Positions 15,055 through 20,953 of a stretch of 25,882 nt of DNA are shown here, one piece after another. The stretch comes from PNC22 sp035654175 (GTDB lineage: Bacteria > Planctomycetota > Phycisphaerae > Phycisphaerales > UBA1924). The stretch's first letter is position 1. Each line of letters opens with the position of its first letter. The stretch covers positions 1-25,882 of the forward strand of contig DASRXL010000229.1 in NCBI GenBank assembly GCA_035654175.1. Direction: 5' to 3'. The position numbers and the translations under genes were made by a program. The notes under the pieces were generated by a model. It saw nothing but the letters and a program-made list of their open reading frames with translations. It had not been told where the DNA came from and ran no database searches.

Positions 15055-15810
15055 ATGCCCATCCTCCACCCGGCCACATTCATCCCCCTCGGCTGCGCCC
15101 TCGCGGAGATCCGCATCGAGATCGATCCCGCGGAGCCGCCGGCGCCGACGCCGGACATGGCCGAGCGCTGGGCCGCGGCGTGCGCCCGCCTGCCGCGACT
15201 CTTCAACGGGCCGATCCTCCGCTTCCGCTCGTTTGACCCGGCGCGCGGCGTGGTCCGCGCGTCGCGCGAGACCTACCTGCGGTACACGATGCAGCGCTTC
15301 GACGCCGCGGCCTCGACCCCGGAGAGCACGATCCACCACCTCGCCGTCACAGGCGTGGTCACGGCACCAGACGGCGGCGGGCGCGAGCACGTGCTGCTCG
15401 GCCGGCGCGGCGAGGGGACGCTGCTCTACCCGGGGCGCTGGGAACTGGCCCCCGGCGGCGGGCTCGACTCGGCGGACATCTACGGGCAACTGCTCCAGGA
15501 GATGGAGGAGGAGCTGGGGATCGCCGGCCTGGTGGACGGCTCACGCCGGAACGCGCTGCTCCGACCGCCCGGGCCGACCGACGTGCTCGGGATCGCCATC
15601 GATCCGAATGCGCCGAGTGCGGACGTGGTGGTGCGTGTACGCCTGGGCGCCGGCGCGGGCGAAGACTTCACCGGGCAATCGTGGGAGTACGGGGCGACCC
15701 GCTGGATCCCGCTTGATGAGGTGGGGTCGTTGACCGCCGCAGCGGCGGGCGAGTTGATCCCGCCCACGCTCGCGATCCTGCGGGGCCTCGGCCCGGGCAA
15801 GGGCGCATAG
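15055..15810 (+). CDS. NUDIX-like hydrolase
   Basis: 251 residues. A ~90-residue N-terminal part of unknown fold (LFNGPILRFRSFDPARGVVR, TYLRYTMQRFD) precedes a NUDIX domain beginning at about 95 (HLAVTGVVTAPD, HVLLGRRGEGTLLYPGRWEL). The NUDIX box at 134-156 keeps the glycines and the catalytic-helix glutamates (Glu149, Glu152, Glu153 in QEMEEELGI), but the first conserved Glu is Ala140 and the usual Arg is Gln148. Activity may therefore be weakened or altered, and the substrate (a nucleoside diphosphate linked to another group) cannot be named. The N-terminal extension suggests a specialised subfamily. It follows ybaB by 38 bases on the same strand and takes the place where recR often sits. 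No strong ribosome site. Confidence 0.8.
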   Translation: MPILHPATFIPLGCALAEIRIEIDPAEPPAPTPDMAERWAAACARLPRLFNGPILRFRSFDPARGVVRASRETYLRYTMQRFDAAASTPESTIHHLAVTGVVTAPDGGGREHVLLGRRGEGTLLYPGRWELAPGGGLDSADIYGQLLQEMEEELGIAGLVDGSRRNALLRPPGPTDVLGIAIDPNAPSADVVVRVRLGAGAGEDFTGQSWEYGATRWIPLDEVGSLTAAAAGELIPPTLAILRGLGPGKGA

Positions 15811-15855
15811 GTCACATGGGTCCAACGGGCCGTAGAGAACCTGTCGCGCTGGCCT

Positions 15856-16194
15856 TTAGCCCGGCCTCGTCCACGGAGTCTCCTTGTCCTTGCTCAGGAC
15901 CCCCGCGGATTGCTTGATGCAGCGCCGGCAGATGTTCGCGCCCTCGCGCGCGGGGCTCGCCCAGCCGGGGTCGGGCCGATTCTCGAGGCAGAGCGTGCAC
16001 TGGTAGCCCGCCGGGGCGGCGCCGGACTCGTTGAGCACCACCTCCGTGTACGCGACCGTGAGGCACTTGCCGCAGATGCACGAGCCCTTGTGGCCCTCGA
16101 CCATCGGCAGGTCCTCGACCCACACGCTCCCGCAGAAGTCGCACAGGAAGTCGGACATTTCCAGATTGTCTTCATCGCAGCCGGGTCGTCGCAT
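15856..16194 (-). CDS. Small protein with two tandem ClpX-type zinc ribbons
   Basis: 112 residues from the ATG ending at 16194; an alternative start at the ATG ending at 16158 (MSDFLCDFCG) would still include all cysteines. Two four-cysteine modules are visible. The first is CDFC...CICGKC (LCDFCGSVWVEDLPMVEG then GSCICGKC), the second CTLC...CRRC (YQCTLCLENRP then GANICRRCIKQS). Each follows the pattern of the ClpX N-terminal zinc-binding domain ('CsFCgk...v..li.G....ICd.Ci'), which binds adaptors and substrates. No ATPase domain is attached, so it could be an adaptor or a regulator; this is inference. It converges on the NUDIX gene and is preceded by a heptamer repeat. Confidence 0.75.
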   Translation of the reverse strand: MRRPGCDEDNLEMSDFLCDFCGSVWVEDLPMVEGHKGSCICGKCLTVAYTEVVLNESGAAPAGYQCTLCLENRPDPGWASPAREGANICRRCIKQSAGVLSKDKETPWTRPG

Positions 16195-16204
16195 GGGGGA
16201 TTCT

Positions 16205-16241
16205 AGTGCTGAGTGCTGAGTGCTGAGTGCTGAGTGCTGAG
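16205..16241. repeat. Heptanucleotide tandem repeat, AGTGCTG x5
   Basis: Five perfect AGTGCTG units (16205-16239) plus AG lie in the 82-bp gap between the zinc-ribbon gene and the end of the ABC exporter gene. I recall similar AGTGCTG heptamers as STRR-type repeats in filamentous cyanobacteria. Heptamers shift the frame when copy number changes, but here they are outside the genes. Confidence 0.95.
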
Positions 16242-16276
16242 GACCATGCAGTGACGGGTGGGTGTGATGCCGGGGT

Positions 16277-18118
16277 TCACCGTCGCTCGAACAGTTGCCG
16301 ATACACCTCGCACCTGCCCAGCAGCTCCTGGTGGCGTCCCTCGTCCACCACGCGCCCCTCGCTCATGACGACGATGCGGTCGGCGCTGAGCACGGTGCTG
16401 AGGCGGTGGGCGACGATCAGGCACGTGCGCTCCTGCGAGAACTCGGCGATCGCCTCCGCGATCTTCGCCTCGCTCTCGCCGTCGATCATGCTCGTCGCCT
16501 CGTCCAGGATCAGGATCGCCGGGTCGCGCAGGATCGCCCGCGCGATCGCGATCCGCTGCCGCTGGCCGCCGGAGAGCGTCAGCCCCTGCTCACCGACGCC
16601 GGTCTCGTAGCCCTTGGGCAGGCGCGAGACGAACTCGTGCGCCCGGGCCTTCCGCGCCGCGGCCTCGATGCGCTCGGGGGTCGCGCCCTCGGCGCCGTAG
16701 GCGATGTTCCCCGCGATGGTGCCCTGGAAGATCACGGTCTCCTGCGTGACGACGCCGATCTGGCGGCGCAGGCTCCGCACGCTGTAATCGCGCACGTCGC
16801 ACCCGTCGAGCATGACGCGCCCGCCCGGCGCTCCGTTCTCGCCGGGGTCGGGGTCGAACAGGCGCGGCACCAGGGCCAGCAGCGTCGTCTTGCCGCAGCC
16901 GTTGGGGCCGACGATCGCCACGCGCTCGCCGTGCCTGATCTTGAGGCTCACGTCGCGCAGTGCGGGGCGGTTCGCGCCGGGGTACGTGAACGTGACGCGG
17001 TCGAGCTCCACGCTCTCGGCGTGGCGCTGGAGCTTGGGGAGGCGCGAGTCGTGCCCCGGCTCGGCCTGCTCGTCCATGAGCTCGCGGATGCGCTGGGCCG
17101 CGGCGCTCGAGGCCTGGATCTCGTTGACCAGCCCGGTCAGCGGCTTGAGGGAGGCGCCGGCGGCGCCGAGCGCGACGAGCGTGGCGATGAAGATCTCGAG
17201 GTCGAGCTTGTCGTCGATGATCGCCTTGGCCGCGATCAGCGAGACCAGGCCCATCGCAAAGAGCGAGAGCACCTCCACCAGCGGGCTCGAGAGCGCCCGC
17301 GCGACGCGCACGCGCATCATCTCCTTCATGAACTGCTTGTTGATCCGGTGGAATCGGCCCGCCTCGTAGCGCTCGGTGGTGAACACCTTCACGACGCGCA
17401 GCCCCTGGAGCACCTCCGTGGTGGAGGCGTACAGCCCCGCTTGGCTCCTGAGCGCGCCGCGCGACGCCCGCCGGATCTTCTTCCCGAGCCGCCGGATCAC
17501 GATATAGAGCAGCACCGTGACCGGCAGGGCCATCAGCACCAGGAGGGGCGAGAGGAAGAGGGCCGCGGCGAACGCGGCGATCCCCTTGGCGACCTGCGCG
17601 ACCGTGCGCGAGAGCAGCGTCGCGAAACCCTGGCTGAGCTGGTTCGTGTCGTTGACGATGCGGCTGACCAGGTCGGTCGCGCCGCCGGTCACGACCCGCT
17701 TGAGCGGCAGCCGCACCACCCGGTGGAAGGCCTCGCGCCGGATGTTGGTGACGGTGCGGTACACCACCGTGAGCGAGAGGTAGGCGTGCAGGAAGTTCGC
17801 GAGCCCGCCGAGCAGCGTGAGCACGCCGAGCACGGAGAGGATGGCGACGACGGCGGTGAACTGCCCCGTCGGCAGGGCGTCGATCCATGGCCTGGGCAGG
17901 CGCGCCCAGCTCAGGAGCGCGGGCATGTTCGCGTTGTACGCCTCCGCGACATCCGGCAGGCCCCGCGCGCCCTCGTTGAGGATGTTCTCGAGCACCGGGG
18001 CGATCGCCACCAGCCCGATCCCGAGGCCGCCGGCCGAGAGCGCGGCGAAGACCATCGCCCACACGATCGTCGCGCGGTAGCGGAGCATGAGGCGGGCGAA
18101 GTGCCAGAAGGCGTCCAT
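16277..18118 (-). CDS. ABC exporter, fused permease and ATPase (MsbA-like)
   Basis: 613 residues. Hydrophobic helices occur at about 18-42, 88-115, 170-190, 191-210, 282-302 and 308-325, the six-helix half-transporter pattern, with typical segments DLVSRIVNDTNQLSQGF and VLQGLRVVKVFTTERYEAGR. The ATPase domain has Walker A GPNGCGKT (404-411), Q-loop VVTQE (457-461), signature LSGGQRQR (515-522), Walker B ILILDE (535-540) and AHRLST with His571. Members such as MsbA flip lipid A or phospholipids; the substrate here is not determinable. It is divergent from a glycosyltransferase gene, which hints at glycolipid or polysaccharide export. The first loop between helices is unusually long (about 43-87). 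Confidence 0.95.
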   Translation of the reverse strand: MDAFWHFARLMLRYRATIVWAMVFAALSAGGLGIGLVAIAPVLENILNEGARGLPDVAEAYNANMPALLSWARLPRPWIDALPTGQFTAVVAILSVLGVLTLLGGLANFLHAYLSLTVVYRTVTNIRREAFHRVVRLPLKRVVTGGATDLVSRIVNDTNQLSQGFATLLSRTVAQVAKGIAAFAAALFLSPLLVLMALPVTVLLYIVIRRLGKKIRRASRGALRSQAGLYASTTEVLQGLRVVKVFTTERYEAGRFHRINKQFMKEMMRVRVARALSSPLVEVLSLFAMGLVSLIAAKAIIDDKLDLEIFIATLVALGAAGASLKPLTGLVNEIQASSAAAQRIRELMDEQAEPGHDSRLPKLQRHAESVELDRVTFTYPGANRPALRDVSLKIRHGERVAIVGPNGCGKTTLLALVPRLFDPDPGENGAPGGRVMLDGCDVRDYSVRSLRRQIGVVTQETVIFQGTIAGNIAYGAEGATPERIEAAARKARAHEFVSRLPKGYETGVGEQGLTLSGGQRQRIAIARAILRDPAILILDEATSMIDGESEAKIAEAIAEFSQERTCLIVAHRLSTVLSADRIVVMSEGRVVDEGRHQELLGRCEVYRQLFERR

Positions 18119-18153
18119 CGGGTCCAGCAGTATTGAGCCCGACCGGCCCCGGG

Positions 18154-18174
18154 TACACCCCGCGGGTGTATAAC
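18154..18174 (+). promoter_or_regulatory. Palindrome overlapping a -10-like TATAAC in the divergent promoter region
   Basis: TACACCC (18154-18160), CGC, GGGTGTA (18164-18170) is a perfect inverted repeat of 7-bp arms. It overlaps TATAAC (18169-18174), a good -10 hexamer for the glycosyltransferase gene starting at 18211. No convincing -35 is present. The layout suits an operator, but no regulator is identified. Confidence 0.45.
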
Positions 18175-18210
18175 ACTGTCAGGACGCACCGGACCCGAGC
18201 CCCGCCGAGC

Positions 18211-19320
18211 ATGCCGACGCCCAGCGCCAATCCCCGAGTCGCGTTCGTGATCCCCTGCTACAACCACGGGCGCTTCGTGGGCGACGCCGTCGGGTCGGCC
18301 CTCGCCCAACGCGACGCCGAGGTTCGGGTCGTCGTGGTGGACGACGGCTCGACCGACGGGACCACCCCCCAAGCGTGCGACGCGCTGCCCGGACGGTTCG
18401 GCGCGGAGCGCGTGCGGGTCGTCCACCAGCAGAACACGGGCCTGCCGGGCGCCCGCAACCGGGGCGCGCGCGAGGCGGATGAGGAGTATCTCGTCTTTCT
18501 CGACGCCGACGACACGGTCGCGCCCGAGTTCGCGGCCAGGCTCGCCGCGGCGATCGCCGCGGCGGGCGATCCGCGCGTGAGCCACGCCTATTGCCAGGAG
18601 ACGCTCACCGACCGGGCGCACGGCACCTGGCGCGTGCCCGAGTGGGACCCGGAGCTGCTGCTCATCACCAACCTACACCCCGTCACGTGCCTGGTGCGTC
18701 GCGATGCGTTCGAGGCGGCCGGCGGGTTCGACGCAGGCATGACCGAGGGGTACGAGGATTGGGAGTTCTGGGTGAGGCTGAGCGGGAGGGGGTACCGGGG
18801 CGTGCGCGTGGCCGAGCCGCTCTTCTTCTGGCGGCGCCACTCGCAGGAGACGATGGTGCACGACGCGGTGAGGAAGCACGACCGGCTCTACGGGCAGATC
18901 ATCGAGCGCCACCGCGGGCTCTACGGGCCCAGGTTCGAGGCGCTGGCGCGCCGGTGCAACAGCATGCTGCGGGCGTTCGACTGCAACTGGATCGACGAGA
19001 CGGGCCGGCCGATCCCGCTGCAATACCTGGAGCGCAAGACCGCGGAGGCGCATGCGCTGGAGCGCCGGCTCACGGACATCGAGCGCCGGCTCGTCGCGGC
19101 CCGCGCCCGCGCCGACGCGCTCGCGGAACGGACCGAGGCCGTGCGGGCGGAGTACGAGGCGATGGCCGTGGTGCGCCTGCACCACCGCGTACACCGCGCT
19201 CTCGCCGCGTCGCCGCGGCTGGTCCGCGCGCCCGCGCTCGCGACGCTCCGGCTCCTCAAGCCGCTGCTGAGCGGCGGGCGGGCGGCGTCACGGCATGATG
19301 GAAAGAAGGACCACAGATAA
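18211..19320 (+). CDS. Family 2 glycosyltransferase
   Basis: 369 residues from the ATG at 18211, chosen because VAFVIPCYNHGRF follows at the expected distance; upstream in-frame residues run through the promoter region. GT-A fold motifs: nucleotide-sugar binding VVVDDGSTDG (41-50), NTGLPGARNRGA, the DxD-type metal site FLDADD (97-101), and the acceptor region GGFDAGMTEGYEDWEFWVRL with the ED of the catalytic base. Residues about 275-320 form a probable coiled coil (ALERRLTDIERRLVAARARA...). It probably adds a sugar to a lipid-linked or surface glycan; the exact sugar is unknown. The last residues (KKDHR) and the TAA stop are encoded by the dispersed repeat at 19310, so the natural end may have been replaced. 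Confidence 0.92.
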   Translation: MPTPSANPRVAFVIPCYNHGRFVGDAVGSALAQRDAEVRVVVVDDGSTDGTTPQACDALPGRFGAERVRVVHQQNTGLPGARNRGAREADEEYLVFLDADDTVAPEFAARLAAAIAAAGDPRVSHAYCQETLTDRAHGTWRVPEWDPELLLITNLHPVTCLVRRDAFEAAGGFDAGMTEGYEDWEFWVRLSGRGYRGVRVAEPLFFWRRHSQETMVHDAVRKHDRLYGQIIERHRGLYGPRFEALARRCNSMLRAFDCNWIDETGRPIPLQYLERKTAEAHALERRLTDIERRLVAARARADALAERTEAVRAEYEAMAVVRLHHRVHRALAASPRLVRAPALATLRLLKPLLSGGRAASRHDGKKDHR

Positions 19321-19340
19321 ACACAGATGAACGCGGATCT
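19310..19340. repeat. ACCACAGATAAACACAGAT-type dispersed repeat
   Basis: The string ACCACAGATAAACACAGAT followed by GAACGCGGATCT is AT-richer than its surroundings. I recall near-identical strings in intergenic regions of several unrelated bacterial phyla. It supplies the stop codon of the glycosyltransferase gene. A possible degenerate second arm (AGATCTTCCTGTGCGGT) follows at 19346-19362. Confidence 0.6.
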
Positions 19341-19369
19341 AGACAGATCTTCCTGTGCGGTGCTCGGGG

Positions 19370-19416
19370 GAGAAACGAACGAGCCCCGCGCCCGGGAGAG
19401 TGGGCGCGGGGCTCGT
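19370..19416 (-). terminator. Terminator of the FG-GAP protein gene
   Basis: A perfect 15-bp stem (19379-19393 with 19402-19416) with an 8-base loop lies 26 bases after the minus-strand stop codon. On the minus strand it is followed by TCGTTTCTCC; on the plus strand it is followed by purines, so it acts mainly on the minus-strand gene. Confidence 0.85.
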
Positions 19417-19442
19417 CAAGGGGAGAGAGAGCTGACGGGCTT

Positions 19443-20714
19443 TCAGCAGCCGGCGTTCCAGAGGTTAAGGAAGCAGAGCACGTCGCGGGTGTCGATCACG
19501 CCGTCACCGTTGCAGTCCGAGGCCGCGTCCCCGGCGTTCCAAGAGTTCAGGAACGAGAGCACGTCGCGGGTATCGACGACGCCGTCGCCGTTGAAGTCGG
19601 CCGGGCAGTCGCCCGCGGCCTGATTGAGGTAGACCGAGGTCGTATTGCTGTCGCGGTTGGTCGCGGCGATGTCGGGCGCGGTGGTGCCGCCGAGGTCGGC
19701 GATCACGACGTCGTCCGGGTTGAGGCCGAGCGAGAACATCTGGGGCGCGGCGAACGTGCCGTTGCCCTGGTTCGCGAGCAGGCCCATGTTCGCCGAGTCC
19801 TCGTGGAGGATGGCGAGGTCGAGGTCGCCGTCGCCGTCGAGGTCGCCCGCGGCGATGGCGCCGGCGCCGACTCCGCCGCTGCTGTAGTTGGTAGGCCCGG
19901 AGAGGCCGGCGTTGTTGCGGAAGATCGCCGCGCGGCTCGGGTCGCCCACGGCCACCGCCAGGTCGTCGTCACCGTCGCCGTCGAGGTCGGCGCCGACGGC
20001 CTCCTCGGGGCGAACGTCGCCGCCGACCGACATCGTGCCGCCGTTGGCGAAGCCCCCGGCGCCGTTGCCGTTGTAGACCGTGATGGTGCGGTCGTCGTGG
20101 TTGGTGACGACCAGGTCGATCGTGCCGTTGTCGTCGAAGTCTCCCGCGGCGACGTCGCGGGGCTCGGCGCCGGCGCCGAGGGTTGTGACGGTGAACGAGC
20201 CGCCGTTATTGATCAGGATGCTGACGTTGTTGGAGTCGCGGTTGGCGACAGCGAGATCGAGCAGCCCGTCGCCGTTGAAATCGCGCGCGACGTTCCCGCG
20301 GGGATTCGCGCCCACGCCGACGGTTCCGGCGTTGGTGAAGCCGCCCGCCCCGTTGCCCTGCATGAAAAGAACCTGGCCGGTGTTCTGGAGCGACACCGCG
20401 AGGTCGATCTCCGGGCCGCCGACGAAGTTGCCCGCGGAGATGCGCCCCGGGCCGGTCCCGCCGCCCGTGAGGAAGTTGACCGGCGCGGCGAAGGTGCCGT
20501 CGCCGTTGTTGATGAGGACGCTGATCTTGTCCTGGTTGTCGGTCGCGACGGCGAGGTCGGCGAAGCCGTCGCCGTTGAAGTCCGCGGCGGCGACGCCGTC
20601 GGGCCGGTCCGGCGTGGCGTAGTTGGCCGGGCCGCTGAGCTGGAACTGGGCCGACGCGCTCTGCGCGAGCGCGAGACCGGCGAGACCAACGAGCTGAATT
20701 GCGGTGCGACGCAT
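19443..20714 (-). CDS. Secreted FG-GAP/VCBS-repeat protein with GC-type dockerin-like tag
   Basis: 423 residues. The ATG ending at 20714 has AGGAGA upstream and starts a signal peptide (MRRTAIQLVGLAGLALAQSA, cleavage near ASAQ). Seven repeats of the FG-GAP/VCBS type follow (DFNGDGFADLAVAT, DFNGDGLLDLAVAN, DFDDNGTIDLVVTN, DLDGDGDDDLAVAV, DLDGDGDLDLAIL and two weaker ones), each with a calcium-binding DxDxDG-like loop, forming a beta-propeller. The last ~55 residues are the GC tag: CPADFNGDGVVDTRDVLSFL and a second copy DCNGDGVIDTRDVLCFL, ending NAGC. The protein should be exported and attached or displayed by its tag; the ligand is unknown. A sigma-54 promoter match lies about 110 bp upstream and a strong terminator downstream, so it looks like a single regulated unit. 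Confidence 0.92.
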   Translation of the reverse strand: MRRTAIQLVGLAGLALAQSASAQFQLSGPANYATPDRPDGVAAADFNGDGFADLAVATDNQDKISVLINNGDGTFAAPVNFLTGGGTGPGRISAGNFVGGPEIDLAVSLQNTGQVLFMQGNGAGGFTNAGTVGVGANPRGNVARDFNGDGLLDLAVANRDSNNVSILINNGGSFTVTTLGAGAEPRDVAAGDFDDNGTIDLVVTNHDDRTITVYNGNGAGGFANGGTMSVGGDVRPEEAVGADLDGDGDDDLAVAVGDPSRAAIFRNNAGLSGPTNYSSGGVGAGAIAAGDLDGDGDLDLAILHEDSANMGLLANQGNGTFAAPQMFSLGLNPDDVVIADLGGTTAPDIAATNRDSNTTSVYLNQAAGDCPADFNGDGVVDTRDVLSFLNSWNAGDAASDCNGDGVIDTRDVLCFLNLWNAGC

Positions 20715-20824
20715 GCGATTCTCTCCTAAGGCGGTTCGAACTCTGGATCCCCGTCCCGCGCGGCGCCGAAGGCACGGCCGTCGCACGGGACGCGGCGGCC
20801 ACCCCGGCCGCCTACGTCCGTAAA

Positions 20825-20841
20825 TGCAACAGCTGTGCCAA
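20825..20841 (-). promoter_or_regulatory. Sigma-54 (RpoN) promoter for the FG-GAP protein gene
   Basis: On the minus strand the sequence TTGGCACAGCTGTTGCA matches the sigma-54 consensus YTGGCACG-N4-TTGCW with one difference (A for the last G). The invariant GG (-24, complement of 20838-20839) and GC (-12, complement of 20826-20827) have exactly canonical spacing. The expected start is near 20814, leaving a 100-base leader that would begin with a 7-bp hairpin (20794-20800 with 20806-20812). Confidence 0.7.
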
Positions 20842-20866
20842 AGGAGTAGTCGAATCCGAACGACTT

Positions 20867-20937
20867 CAGGCGGGGAGCGAACGCCCGCCTGGCGAAGTCC
20901 CGGCGCGCACCGCCGCCATGGTCGGCCAGCGCTGGCC
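20867..20937. promoter_or_regulatory. Palindromes upstream of the sigma-54 promoter
   Basis: Two perfect inverted repeats: CAGGCGGG (20867-20874) with CCCGCCTG (20884-20891), and the uninterrupted 14-bp palindrome GGCCAGCGCTGGCC (20924-20937). The second lies about 110 bp upstream of the expected transcription start, where enhancer-binding activators of sigma-54 usually bind. Either could also be part of the 3' end of the alpha-glucosidase transcript. Confidence 0.4.
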
Positions 20938-20953
20938 AAAGGCGCATTCTCAG

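Noticed and set aside
16205..16241. CRISPR-like array
   Set aside because: Units are contiguous heptamers without spacers.
16295..18136. Open frame of 613 codons on the plus strand opposite the ABC exporter
   Set aside because: Rich in Arg, His, Asp and Ala with no domain; the opposite strand encodes a complete ABC exporter with all motifs.
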